Shown here piece by piece: positions 10,579 through 21,508 of a stretch of DNA of 64,000 nt; the first letter of the stretch is position 1, and every line of letters starts with the position of its first letter. The translations under genes were made by a program, and so were the position numbers. A model generated the notes under the pieces. It ran no database searches. It worked only from the letters and a program-made list of their open reading frames with translations, and was not told the origin of the DNA. Source of the DNA: Symsagittifera roscoffensis (lineage: Eukaryota; Xenacoelomorpha; Acoela; Convolutidae); the NCBI RefSeq assembly GCF_963678635.1, contig NC_087070.1, forward strand, positions 19,687,318-19,751,317, read 5' to 3'.

Positions 10579-11115
10579 TCAGCTCTTGTCGTAGCTCATA
10601 CTGCTGTGCTTGTTCGGCTTTTGTATAGTCAGGGTTGATAAATACTCCCTTAAATTCATCACAATCATCAATTTTTTGCTACTTTTCAGTAGTTTTAGAC
10701 GTGTTATGGCGTCTTTGAACGTAATGATGAGGAGCGGATTTGCATTGGCGTTGTTTTTGTTCTTGATTCGGTGTGTTGTAAATTCGTCTTCTTTAAGTGT
10801 GACAGAAACCGCACTAGCTAGATCTGTTAGCATCTCTTTGTCGGTTTGATCTTTGTCGGCTTTCAAACCACGGATAACAAGGTTGTTTGATTTTTCCGTT
10901 TGTTGTTTTTCTTCCGCTTTAACCTGTTCAACAATTGTGGCGCAGAGACTGCTGTTTTTCATATTCTTCGTAATTTCGGCGTGAGAGGGTTCAGTCTTCG
11001 TTTCATGATGCACTTTCAGTTCTGCTAGTCTTTTTGTGGCACAAAAACCACATGAAAGTCTGCTTTTTCTAGAGTTGCAACGGCGATAGATTTTGGCAGA
11101 GAAACTGTTGTCCAT
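10579..11115 (-). pseudogene. Non-LTR 2 ORF1 protein with RRM-like core
   Basis: The predicted 178-residue product has an N-terminal C-x2-C pair (GFCATKR context), then a charged helix and the stretch NNLVIRGLKADKDQTDKE, followed by THRI and PLLIITFKD. This is the pattern of the RNA-binding ORF1p found upstream of endonuclease/RT in many non-LTR elements, where it coats the RNA. It lies directly upstream of the endonuclease on the same strand, as expected. The C-terminus looks truncated or shifted. Confidence 0.65.
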
Positions 11116-11446
11116 ATATCACAGCCGTCGCTGGAGCACCCTATTTCTTTCTTTATGTAGTTGTTGGAATCTCGTCTTGTAATCATTGTCCCAGATGCTG
11201 GTGATGATCAAGATCAATCGTACTATTACTTATCTGAAGCTATTTAATAAGTTTATCACAACAATTAGGCTAAAAACTTTAAATTAATCGCAAGTTTATA
11301 AACTTCGAAAAAAAAATCAGAAATGCCGAAGTCTGTCAAAATGAATAAAAAAGTATCAGAAACTCACACAAAGACAATAGAAGGTACAAAGAGAATCAGA
11401 AGAAAACTTATTAAGCTGTAAGCCAGCCGAAGTTACCTGAGAGGTG
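11116..11446. other. Spacer between non-LTR 2 and the LTR composite
   Basis: 331 AT-rich bases with no recognisable gene or repeat. The last five bases, AGGTG, may be the left half of an imperfect target duplication. Confidence 0.5.
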
Positions 11447-12357
11447 TGACATTCGACCAGAATGAACGAAAATGCAGATTCGGCGATTTCGAATTGCTAG
11501 CAGCTAAAATTCCGAATTGACAGTTTTGAGAGATTAGTGACGTTATGGGGACGATTAGTCAAACGGTGAAGGTCGAGATATTCTGGTATTTTGAAATTTT
11601 AAAAAATTCGAATTGAGAAGTCGCATTTCCGAGAAACGGCAAAAACCGCCATTTTGGAAGAAAACCAGAAAAAATCAGAACAACAATAGTTGCGACGAAG
11701 ATAACTACGAGAAAATAGAATATTGGAATCGAAGAAAACAGCAGAGTTAGCAGAGACCGTTCCGAGTTGCAACGATTGTGTCGCTACAATCGTTGCAAGG
11801 CCGTTCACAACAACGGTGAAGGGTGGAAAAGCAGCCCTCCGGAAGGAAGATAAGGTTGTTATTTCCCCGGATTCAAGAATGCGGAGGGGTGTCTGGACTG
11901 GAACTTGTATCATTTTATATAAACTTTTAGCTTCCCGGTTATGTCTTGAATTGAATTTATTTAACATCTGAATTCCTTTTACGACGGTGAGAAGCTAGGA
12001 GTTGGGGAAAGGGTTGATCCATCTTCGATGGAGATGATGATTTTCATCTACTGAACAAAAACAATAGTAATATAATAAGTAGTATTAGCCCTGTTTTTAG
12101 GAGTGACCTCGTGGTCTGGGGATACTGAGACCCAGTCATGAGCTTACTAATTTTGCATGTAAGTAAGTTAATTTGAGAGTTTTGACCGAAGCCGAAAGCA
12201 GTAACGTTTTTGTCGACCCGATGTTAGAAGGACCACCAAAAAAACTGGCTTTGGTAGGGACGGTGAAAAGCATGTAGAGCTCTGTTTAGACGTTGGCGAG
12301 TCGTCTTAGAACCTAGCTTTATTTTCCATCGATATGTACCCCCGGGCGAATGTTACA
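11447..12357 (+). repeat. A-type LTR (complete)
   Basis: Begins TGACATTCGACC and ends GAATGTTACA. It is the same length (911 bp) as, and visibly very similar to, the 3' LTR of element A at 52395-53305. Confidence 0.85.
11767..11798. other. LTR hairpin (composite LTR)
   Basis: Perfect 13-bp stem TTGCAACGATTGT with loop GTCGCT. Confidence 0.85.
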
Positions 12358-12703
12358 TAGATGTTTTTTTGGCGGTCCTGGGTGGGCAGGAACCACCAAC
12401 TTTTCGGTTAACAGCCGAACCACCAACCTTTCGGCTGTTAACCAAAAGAATTGTGGTTTAGGCCCAACCAGGAGCGCCATAAAAATATCTATGTAACACT
12501 CGCCCGGAAGTACATATCGACGGAAAATAAAGCTAGGTTCTAAGACGACTGGCCAACGTCTAAAGAGAGCTCTACATGCTTTTCACCGTCTCTACCAAAG
12601 CCAGTTCTTTTGGTGGTCTTTCTAACATCGGGTTGACAAAAACGTTACTGCTTTCGGCTTCGGTCAAAACACTCAAATTAACTTACTTACATGCAAAATT
12701 AGT
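12146..12703. repeat. Large palindrome made of inverted LTR ends
   Basis: The left arm (12146-12419) and right arm (12430-12703) are reverse complements with scattered mismatches. The arms contain the LTR 3' end, the PBS and a short inner inverted repeat (CGGTTAACAGCCGAA on the left). The unpaired centre is about ten bases. Confidence 0.85.
12370..12386 (+). promoter_or_regulatory. Primer-binding site of the LTR composite
   Basis: TGGCGGTCCTGGGTGGG, one mismatch from the PBS of elements A and B, 12 bases after the LTR end. Confidence 0.75.
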
Positions 12704-12956
12704 GACCTCGTGGTCTGGGGATACTGAGACCCAGCCATGAGCTCACCAATTTTGCATGTGATTAAGTTAATTTGAGTGTTTTGACCGAAGCCGAAAGCAG
12801 TAACGTTTTTGTCAACCCGATGTTAGAAGGACCACCAAAAAAACTGGCTTTGGTAGGGACGGTGAAAAGCATGTAGCGCTCTGTTTAGAAGTAGGCCAGT
12901 CGTCTTAGAATCTAGCTTTTTCTTCCGTCGATATGTACTTCCGGGCGAATGTTACA
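12701..12956 (+). repeat. Second plus-strand copy of the LTR 3' end
   Basis: 256 bases colinear with 12102-12357, starting AGTGACCTCGTGG and ending GAATGTTACA. Confidence 0.85.
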
Positions 12957-13344
12957 ATGTGTAACAGTCGTCCGCTTACGTTACATGTGAAAACGCGTTA
13001 AAATTGTAAATTCAAGCAAACGTTCTCGCACATTTTTGTGCATCTTCTGGTTTTAAAAAATCTAAACTATCTGTACAAAATGATCAAAGATCATAAAAAG
13101 TGTCATACACATCATTATTTCAATAATTAAAAAATTCAACCAATCAAAACTTTACAAATATTATTGAAATTATGTAACAACTAATATTTAACAATTTTAA
13201 ACATTTTGTCACAAATTTTTGAGAATTTTAACCTTTTTCATTTCTACAATTTCGTTTTGTCGCTATTTTTTATGCTAACATGTAAGTTATTACAAAATTT
13301 TTTGTTTTAACCAGAATTTTTTGATTCTAGAACTATAGCCTTTG
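12957..13344. other. AT-rich spacer before element A
   Basis: 388 bases with no gene or repeat that I recognise. The five bases before element A's LTR (CTTTG) do not match the five after its 3' LTR (AGTGC). Confidence 0.5.
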
Positions 13345-14055
13345 TGACATTCGACCAGAATGAAAAAAATTGCAGACTCGGCGATTTCGAATAGTTAGGA
13401 GCTAACCTATCGAATAATTTTTTGATAGATTAGTGACGTTATTGGGACGATTAGTCAAACGGTGACGGTCAAAATATTCTGGTACTTTGAAATTTCAAAA
13501 AAGTCGAACTGAGAAGTCGCACTTCTGAGCAGGCAAAAAACCGCAATTTTGGAAGAAAACCACAAGAAACTCAGAACAACAATAGTTGCGACGAAGATAA
13601 CTACAAAAAACTCGAAGATCAGAATCAAGGAAAAGCAGAGTTAGCCGAGACCGCTCCGAGTTGCAACGATTGTGTCGCTACAATCGTTGCAAGGCCGTTC
13701 ACAACAACGGTTAAGGGTAGAAAACAGCCTTCCGGAAAGAAGATAAGGGCGTTATTTCCCCGGATTCAGGAATCCGGAGGGGTCCCGGGATTTGAACTGA
13801 AACTGCTTTAAGCAAAATTTTGCTGCGACCCAGCCATGAGCTCACTAATTTTGCCTGTAAACAAGTTAATTTGAGCGTTCTGGTCGATTCCGGAGAACAG
13901 TAACGTTTTTGTCGACCCGATGTTAGAAAGACCACCAAAAGAACTGGCTTTGGTAGAGACGGTGAAAAGCATGTAGAGCTCTGTTCAGACGTTGGCCAGT
14001 CGTCTTAGTACCTAGCTTTTTTTCCGACGATATGTACTTCCGAGCGAATGTTACA
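13345..14055 (+). repeat. Element A 5' LTR (internally deleted)
   Basis: Starts TGACATTCGACC and ends GTTACA. It is 711 bp against 911 for the related copies. About 200 bp are missing near 13815, between the GGATCCGG-type hairpin and the CCCAGCCATGAGC block. Confidence 0.85.
13661..13692. other. LTR hairpin (element A 5' LTR)
   Basis: Same 13-bp perfect stem and 6-base loop as in the composite LTR. Confidence 0.85.
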
Positions 14056-14067
14056 TAGATGTTTTTA

Positions 14068-14084
14068 TGGCGCTCCTGGGTGGG
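14068..14084 (+). promoter_or_regulatory. Element A primer-binding site
   Basis: TGGCGCTCCTGGGTGGG, identical to element B. The complementary tRNA would end in G-CCA, as tRNA-Ser does, but the tRNA was not identified. Pol sequence begins at the next base. Confidence 0.8.
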
Positions 14085-14978
14085 CGAGGGAGATTTCGAA
14101 CTACTACGGGAGGTTTTAGATCGGAACGCGGATGTATTTTCAAAACAAAAGGCGGATATCGGTTGCTGTAATTTCGTAGAACACGAAATCGAACATGAGG
14201 AAGGCGCCGTTTCCCATAGGGAAGGCGCAAGACGAATGACGCCACATAAATCGGAAGCGTGCCGAGCGGAAATAAAAATGCTGCGGGGTAGTAAGGGCGA
14301 AGAAGAAAGTGAGCAGTTTAGGTTTTGTTGCGACTTTCGCTACTTGAACGCGGTAACGATAAAAGATGCGTACCCGATACCGCGAATAGACGAGAGCATC
14401 TCTAAATTTGGTGATGCCAAGTTCTTCACCACATTGGACTTGGGTTCTGCTTTCTGGCAGGTCTCTCTGCGGAAGAAGGATAGGGAAAGACAGGATTCGA
14501 GTGCGAATTGGGGTTGTACCAGTGGAAGAGGATGCCCTTCGGCTTGTACAATGCAACGGCCACTTTTCAAAGAGTGATGGCTCAGGCTTTGATCAAAGTG
14601 ACAAAAAAGTACGGGAATCTTGTGATGTGTTACATGGATGACGTAGTCATAGCAACACCGACCCTGGAAGACCACATTGATCGGCTCGATGAGGTATTTG
14701 GATGCATCAAAAGAGCAGTCTTGAAATGCAAACCTTCGAAGTGTGAAATCCTGAGGGATTCGATCAAGTATCTAGGAAGAATAGTGGATAGGCATGGTGT
14801 GAGGCCAGAGCCGGAAGCATTGGAAGCAGTGTTGACTTGGAAGGCTCCCAGAACGGACACACAGCTCATGAGCTTCCTAGAGTTTGCCAACTACTACCGT
14901 GAGTTCATAAAAGGATATGCAGACAAGGTGTATCCGATGCAGAAGCTGATGCGCAACAAAGGGAAAAAGTTCGAATAG
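14085..14978 (+). pseudogene. Element A reverse transcriptase (gag and protease deleted)
   Basis: The reading enters about 45 codons before the RT fingers and gives HKSEACRAE, RFCCDFRYLNAVTIKDAYPIPRI (block only), FTTLDLGSAFWQV, MPFGLYNATATFQR and the catalytic CYMDDVVIATPTLEDH. About 17 codons around the EPSKSPWACGV block are missing. There is a frameshift near 14490 and a TAG at 14976, where element B has a tryptophan. RT and RNase H would copy the element RNA into cDNA in Gag particles, but this copy cannot. The LTR and PBS join straight to RT, so the element can only be a deletion derivative. Confidence 0.85.
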
Positions 14979-16955
14979 AGCGATGAAGCTCAAACGGTCT
15001 TTGAGAACATAAAGCGGGAACTGTGCGAGGCGCCAGTGCTGGGCATGCCTACTGAAAAGGGCATGTATGTTCTTGACACAGACGCATCAGTAGTAGCCAT
15101 CTCGGGAATACTTCACCAGGAGCAGGAATGAAATGGGAGAACCGTTCTCCGTGCCATAGCATATGGCAGTAAGGTGTTAAGTGACACTGAGATAAAATAT
15201 GGTGCACCGAAAGCAGAAATTTTTGCAGTAGTCACATTTGTGGAAAAGTACCGCGCATACTTAGGGAGCGCTCCCTTTAAGTCACGCGTGGACAACAGGG
15301 CGTTATCCTGGTTGAAGACATACTCGATGGATCAGAGTTATATTGGTAGGTGGATAGTAAGATTAGATGGCTACCACATGATAATCGAGCACAGGATGCG
15401 TGACAAACACCAGAATGCTGACAGACTGGAACAGAAGCAGGCCAATCAGGCAGAAATAAAGGAAGGATTCTCGTTTCTGGACAAAGAAACTTATGAAGCG
15501 CTTCCCTTAACGAGATGGTTGGACAAGTCTGGACATCCAATTCCAGGACATCCTGAGTTACCTGTAGAGAAAGCAGCCGAGATAAAGATCCTATCCAAGA
15601 AGCACCCAGTGCCCTTGAATCTGTTGCTGCGCTCGAACCTGGTCCAACAGGAACTCTCTCGCATGAACATTAACAGCCTCTCATTATTGGATAAAACGGT
15701 GCAGGTCACACCGCAAGTGATGCGGATGCTGGTTGGATTGTTAGAGAGAGAAGTGACCAGAGATGACCCCGAGTGGGCAGCAGCAGTGGCATCACTGACA
15801 GTCAGTGAGAAGGTGAAGATCACGCCGTCCAGACGACAACACAAAGAGAACGAGAGGGATTGTAGGACAATAGTTCAGCAACTAGTATCCTCAATACCAC
15901 ACGAGGTTTTAACCAGTACTTCTTACGGACGAGAAGAACAGGGGAACAAAACGCAAAAGAAAACCGTTACCTTTGTGGACCAAGATAAAGAAGGTGAAAA
16001 GGTTGAACGAAACCTGGTGCAAGATTGTTTGTCCGGGGAGACGAACGGTGAGAAGAGCCGGCGAGTTCAAGATCAACACTCGGGACAAGGAATTTTGTCC
16101 GGGGAGTCTGATGTAGTTGAAAAAGTTCCGGGTGAGAAGCAGGACCTGGAGAACAAAATTTTGTCCGGGGAGTTCAGATGGATGCGAAGAAAGCACAGAA
16201 CTGACCCAGGAGATGGTGCAGACTCCGTCAAAGACTCTTTAACAGATGACAATTCTCGAAACTCAGGAATTGACACCTACTCAGACAGGAACTCATACTC
16301 GGTATCGGAACTGTCAGAACTAGCGATCCAAAGGCTACTATTGGAAACTCGAGCAAGGGATCTGGATAGAGAGATATACCAGGACCCTGACTGTGATCGC
16401 TACCTCATACCAGGTGAAAGAGTCTTTGATAACGCTGCGGATGATCTGGAAACAATACCAGTATCGAAACCTTCGATGAGTCTGCTGCCACAAAAAGAGG
16501 TAGTCAGAACTGATCTCCAGCCTTTCGAACAGGAAACACAGCCATTGGCAAAGATTTGGAGCGTTAAGATGGAAGAAAATACGCATCAACCCAATGAGCT
16601 GAATAGTCAGATGAGGGTCATGAAGACGTATTTGAAGGCGAGATACAGACTCTCGGATCTTCTAAGAGCCCAGAGAAATGACCGCATGACAAACAATCTG
16701 AAAAGGTGGATCAAAAAGGGTTCTCCGGACAAAGGAAACCTCGAGGAAGACAGTTACCGCATTCTGAGACAGTATTTTATGCAGAAAGAGGGAAGCTTAT
16801 ACTTGAACAGGGACGGGGTTGCGGCTTGTAAGAGAAGAGATGAAGACAGAGTCCTATACAAGTGTAACGCGATAGTGTTGCCGCAACTCTATCAGACAGG
16901 TCACATGATCAGATGGGCCATCAGGGGATCGACAAAGTATATTAGAGGATCCTGA
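14979..16955 (+). pseudogene. Element A RNase H and RT-integrase spacer
   Basis: It reads FVLDTDASVVAISGILHQEQ-like RNase H (TDAS), then YGAPKAEIFAVVTFVEKYRAYLG, NRALSWLKTYSMDQSYIGRW and HRMRDKHQNADRL. A stop lies at 15129-15131 in place of tryptophan. The spacer (15500-16600) is charged and carries the repeated peptide LSGE, encoded each time by the same bases, TTGTCCGGGGAG. It leads into the integrase zinc-binding region, which breaks near 16900 (RWAIRGSTKYIRGS). The spacer is unusually long for Ty3/Gypsy pol. Confidence 0.8.
16028..16172 (+). repeat. Three internal PPT-core copies in element A
   Basis: (T)TTTGTCCGGGGAG at 16028-16040, 16093-16106 and 16159-16172, read as L-S-G-E each time. 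Confidence 0.9.
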
Positions 16956-16975
16956 AGAGCTTTGAGTGGCCTGGA

Positions 16976-18112
16976 ATGAAAAAGGCATGCGAGAAATGGG
17001 TAACAGCATGTCTGTCATGCCAACAGGTCAAGAATCCAAGGAAATTGCGATTTACTTTACAGTCGATCGAGTCGTCTGAATTCAACGAGGTGGTGCAGAT
17101 AGATCACCAAAACATATGCATGACAGACAGTGGTTATAATCAAGTCTTGGTCATGATAGACCACTTCACGAAGTATGCAGAGGCCGTGCCCTGCATAACT
17201 GCCTCAGCGGAAGAGACGTGCGACCACCTGATCAATACGTGGATAGCGAAACATGGTTGTCCGATGACGTTTCAATCGGATAACGGAACAGCTTTCGTGG
17301 GAGAACTTACAAAAGAGCTAATGCGACGTTCGCAGGTGGCTCAGGCCGACTCCACGGCATACCAGACAAATTGCTTGATGGAAAGGCAAAATATAACGTT
17401 AGTGTCGATGCTGAGGGTATATTGTTCCAGGTACATGACCGATTGGGACAGATATCTTCCACAGGTGATGGGAGCTTACAATAGCACGCAGCATTCCACC
17501 ACCGGAGTTAGTCCACATATGATGCTAATCGGGCACGAGAAGTCTTTGCCCTTGACTTTCTTCTACCCAGAGTATGAGGGTAAGAAGACGTCACCACAGG
17601 TCCATGTAATGGATGTAATTAGACGTCAGCAAGACTTGAACGACTTGTGTAGACGAAATACTGAGCAAGCACAGGCAAGGCAGATGAAAATATTTGACAA
17701 GAAAGCAGCTGGTGCAAAAGCTTATTCGGTAGGGGACTACGTATTGGTATTTCAGAAGGTCATACCACCGAGAGGAACGAAAAAGCTCCTAAAAAAGTGG
17801 AGGGAACCCTTCATGATCTTGGAGGTGCACCAGGAGGGACGCTTCTATAGACTGAGTATTGGCCGAGACGCTCATAACGAAAACCTTAAGCCACACAATC
17901 CATCGACAGAAGACTGGTGTCTACCTGCAGACATGGAAGAGGGGGATTATCTAATGATGGACAATGCTTGTGAGGTCAACGAGAAGGGCACCAGGGAAAA
18001 CAACGATGGAAATGAAGTCATAGAGGAAGGAACAAGTACACCACTGGACCTGGATCCAAATGAGGTGATTGAAGCAGACGATGAAACTTTACCCTACGCA
18101 GAAGAGGATTGA
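16976..18112 (+). pseudogene. Element A integrase
   Basis: It has the C-x2-C end of the zinc finger (ACLSCQQ), the DD35E core as VVQIDHQNI, FQSDNGTAF and LMERQNITL, and the C-terminal GPY/F-like KKWREPFMILEVHQ. Integrase joins cDNA ends to the chromosome. The catalytic acids are present, but the HPQ/NG segment before the glutamate is shortened (SMAYQTNC-type context). The frame ends at a TGA (18110) in place of a conserved tryptophan. An acidic tail follows, as in element B. Confidence 0.8.
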
Positions 18113-19193
18113 CAAGACCCTGAACAAAGGGAGGTTCCCAAGAACTTGGAACCGGTTCTTCCGTTCACGATACAGACTAATGACAGGACAAGACACAGAA
18201 AAAGATATAACCCTTACGGCGACGATTTTGTAGTGGACAGGATAGACCTAAAGAAGATAGGGGAAGAAGTAGTGGGTCTAGAAGAAATAACTGTGTCACA
18301 GGACATTGACATAATCGATGATCACGACGAGGAGTGGGTCGATGACCGGTCGAAACCCGAGGTAGAATTCGACGACGAGCAACAGCAATCCTACGAACAA
18401 AAGTTGACGAATCTGCGTGTCTTGGAATGGCTGAACGAAATGACGTCGGACCCAAAGGAGACCAGTGTCACGATTCAAGATGTAGTATTTGAAAGCATGA
18501 AATAGAGGAAAACCGAACGAGAAGATCCTTCCTCGGCTGCCCAGGAGGGCGAATACTCACTCCGGCTTCCAATCTCGACTTGATACCCGGTATGCGATCG
18601 GCGGGGACGTCGATGGATATTTTTGTCCGGGGAGTGGGGGTAGGATTTACCCACACTGAAAATTTATTAATAAAAAAATTAAAATTAGCAAAAGAGACAG
18701 GAAATTTAGAAGCGGAAACAGGCGAAGACCCTAAGAAACCGGACATAGGGAGGGTAGTTGAGTCATATTTTAACTTACCAAATGAATATTCAAGTAGCAT
18801 AATACTAACAGACATCGTTTTCATACTCACAAATAGACTATGTGCGATAGCAATCACAGCAGACATGAGTTTTAAGACAGCGTCAGCAGCGGATTTTAAG
18901 AGAGAAATAAAAACATAGATTTCCTTTGGAAGCAAAGACCAGGAATAGGGGGCGTAGCAGCCTTGCCTCCGGCGGCGTAACAGATACCGCGAAAACACCT
19001 ATGTTTCTTAGTGACACAGGCGACGGAGAATTGGCACGTGGACCCGGAAGACCTAATCTTGCCCTTGACGAGGTTGAGAGACTTCCCTGTGGAAAGGGAA
19101 GTGAACGAGTTCTCGCTTCCAGTGTACGATCCGAACAGAGGACGACTGCATCCTCGGGAACTGTAAGCGCTCATACACGTAATCTTCTGTGAT
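18113..19193 (+). pseudogene. Element A post-integrase tail and macrodomain remnant
   Basis: Pieces at 18146-18505, 18580-18918 and 18926-19192 align in order with element B's acidic tail (NPYGDDFVVDRI), the block TSMDIFVRGVGVG.THTENL and the macrodomain start (LCAIAITADMSFKTASAADF). After a frameshift near 18915 the rest of the macrodomain is still readable at the nucleotide level. Two independent copies with the same order show the macrodomain is an ancestral part of this element lineage and not a chance fusion in B. Confidence 0.7.
18594..18636 (+). promoter_or_regulatory. Candidate internal polypurine tract of element A
   Basis: An extended match to the 3' PPT region (GCGATC..CGGGGACGTCGATG, T-run, GTCCGGGGAGTG), lying just before the macrodomain. 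The protein frame here differs from that of the LSGE copies. Confidence 0.55.
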
Positions 19194-19624
19194 ACTAATA
19201 TACAAGTATACTTACATAAGAAAAATTACTTAAGTATAGGCTGAGCAAAGGTGACATGCAAGAGCGTGTCAGGCCATAATATGTAATGTGTGTTATGTTA
19301 TGTTATGTTATGTGTTAGGTTATTAGGATCATGGGTAAGTAGGGGTTAGTGACCACGAACAACTGAATGACGATCTTAGGAATAGATCCAAAGTTTGGAC
19401 TGTCCAATCTTAGGTCGAATTCCAAAATTTTAGAAATCGATTGATTTTAATAACTTTTAGGATCAAAATCTTTTTATCTGACTGTTTTAAATAAATTTTA
19501 ACGAGAAGTTAAGGTGAAACGGACAAGTGTGATATTCTTGACCGCTTTTCTAGATCCTGATTGATCGTTTAATTACTCACTTGAGTCAAATCATCAGATC
19601 AAATCGAATCGAACCAGAAAAGAG
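19194..19624 (+). other. Element A spacer between ORF1 and ORF2
   Basis: AT-rich and non-coding, with a short (TTATG)n tract near 19290. It sits at the same place as the 40524-40717 spacer of B. Confidence 0.6.
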
Positions 19625-20751
19625 AATGGATAACTTCAACTTGGATGAGATGATGGACCTGGCAGAGGCATATGAAGGACCGACGGTAGATGCGATCGTA
19701 GAAGGACCCAGAGGTAGTCATGTTGCTGACCGCCGTGGTAAACATCTTGGGGCATGACAACCGTGGGGACCGCCCCACGGAAGTCCTATTGATGGCAGCA
19801 TACGGAGAGAGGGGAGTACTAGACCGCACGAACATGAGAGTGATGAGGTGGAGAAACAGGGCTCTCTCAGGGAGTGACTTGGCGAATGAGCCCGGAATGG
19901 TAAGTTCTAGGACTTGTCAAGCAGGTGAGATGCCTCTGCCCTCCAAGCCCAAGCCTGGGCTGAGGAGAATGCATCAAGAGATGAACAGCGAGGCTGCCTC
20001 GTCTAGTTCACCACTGAGAATAGCTGTGCCACCAAAGAGGGCGAGAGTAGAACAGGGGGTTCAAACGAACCAAATCATGCAAGATCTAGATTGGATGAAA
20101 GATGGGCTGGAAAGGACCAGAAAGGAGCTGGATGAAATGACTAAGACCAGGCTCACTACGGAGGAAGACAGGGACATGTGGAAGAGATTGTTTGAAGACT
20201 GCAACAAAAAGCAGGGTGAAGAAATTGAACGCTTGACAACAGGGGTGGAAAAGTGATACCTGCAAGGAGTATTCCTCGTGGGCAGTCCCCGAAGGAGCTC
20301 TTGACGCCTCGAGAAATGAGTCAAACGAGAGAAACGCGACTCCCAACTGCAACTGGTCGAGTGACAATCCCGGACCCGAGTGATACCTTAGGTGACCCAG
20401 TCGTGGAGCAGACAATGAGGAAGCTGATAGAGACAGCTGGACGAATAGTGGCCAACAGGAATGCGCCAGGTTCCGGGGTGACTGCACCCTATGGAACGGT
20501 CGACGATACGGGCAGAGTACAGCTCTCCCAAGACATAATGACCAAAAGAGTAGTTAGCGATACAACGCTACCAATGGGGAGCTCAAAAGTCCCAGACAGG
20601 AAGATGCCGGCGAAGAAAGTGTCACGGGTAATGGATGTACAAAAGAATAATCAGTTGAAGGATAACTTCACAGGAGTTCCGGAGGCGGATCCGAGAGCTT
20701 GCTTCAACGAGCGACCTGGAACCCGGCGGTAAACCTGCAGCAACCACCACT
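19625..20751 (+). pseudogene. Element A ORF2, N-terminal region with coiled coil
   Basis: An ATG at 19625 opens a product starting MDNFNLDEMMDLAEAYEGP. After a frameshift near 19720 it continues with an Arg/Ser-rich segment and a strongly heptad-like helix (DWMKDGLERTRKELDEMTK ... EDCNKKQGEEIERL). Another shift near 20250 leads to IPDPSDTLGDP, which is where similarity to element B's ORF2 begins. B lacks most of this N-terminal part, so A shows the fuller start. The function is unknown, and the helix suggests oligomerisation. Confidence 0.6.
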
Positions 20752-21508
20752 GGGGACATCACATCTGATACTGGGAGACAGCTTGGTCAGAATGCTCTCA
20801 AACTTGAGGACTTCCTAGATCACCACGGTGATGGCTTTTGGAGGCGCGACGATAGCCCAGTTATTTCGGATGGTGGAGTTGATGAACCCAAGGAGAATCC
20901 CTAATGTAACGATCCTAGTTGGGACAAATAATATCTCGAGAAGCTCAGATGAGGAAGAAGCACTATGGGAATCAATGATGGTGTGCTTGTTTACTACCCT
21001 CTGGCAAAAGTTCAACTGCGCGGTACTGACCGTTTGCACTGCGCCATTGAGCACGAGGACATTGATTGCAGCAGGGAGACGACACAACGAAGGAGTAATC
21101 AGGTGGAACAACATCCTGAGGAATCTTGCAAGTCAGAATGCCGGAAGGATGATCCTTATGGATATCGAACATGAGCTGAGGGCTGTGGATCAGGCCAGGC
21201 TGACCACTGACGGCATCCACTTTGATATCATAGAAGGACAGGCTTGTTTGAACAGAGTCTTCCAAGAGCGATTGGATGAATTGGAAATAGAACTCTTCGA
21301 CACGGGTGTGTTGAAGGAGGAGGAAGCATCCAAAGAACCGAAAATTACCACCTTTGTGCCTCCTAACCTGGAAACACGCTTGGGAGCGGTCCCAGCCATG
21401 ACCATCTGTAAACCGCAAAACTCCAGTGAACCCGGGCACAGAACGGATGTACGAGATCGATTGGGAGAAGCGCCCATGAGTAGAACCATTAATCCTAGAC
21501 GAAGATAA
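20752..21508 (+). pseudogene. Element A ORF2, first SGNH-hydrolase-like domain
   Basis: The codons for LILGDSLVRML (block I GDS, 20773-20781) precede an in-frame TAG. They are followed by VMAFGGATIAQLFRM (block II Gly), TILVGTNNISR (block III, Asp changed to Asn) and LTTDGIHFD (block V D-x-x-H, 21209-21220). The four SGNH blocks are in the right order and spacing for a domain of about 190 residues. SGNH enzymes are esterases and lipases with a Ser-Asp-His triad. The stop makes this copy dead. Confidence 0.75.

Larger units (their letters stand above)
7867..11115 (-). mobile_element. Decayed non-LTR retrotransposon 2 with ORF1, APE endonuclease and RT
   Basis: Read on the minus strand the order is ORF1 (11115-10579), endonuclease (from about 10499), RT, then a cysteine-rich C-terminus ending near 7867. 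That is a near-complete endonuclease-type non-LTR element. Frameshifts and stops break every gene, and the RT active site reads YAGD. No target duplication was identified. Confidence 0.8.
11447..12956 (+). mobile_element. Rearranged LTR composite (LTR, PBS, inverted LTR end, LTR end)
   Basis: A full A-type LTR (11447-12357, 911 bp) is followed by its primer-binding site and then an inverted copy of the PBS and LTR 3' end (about 12463-12703). A second plus-strand copy of the LTR 3' end follows (12701-12956). It is flanked by AGGTG (11442-11446) and ATGTG (12957-12961), a 4-of-5 match. No coding sequence remains. It fits a faulty reverse-transcription or auto-integration product that integrated as a unit. 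Confidence 0.7.

Noticed and set aside
11599-13938. Open frames within LTRs (peptides like CNDCVATIVARPFTTTV)
   Set aside because: They recur only because the LTRs are repeated and overlap hairpins. There is no coding evidence.
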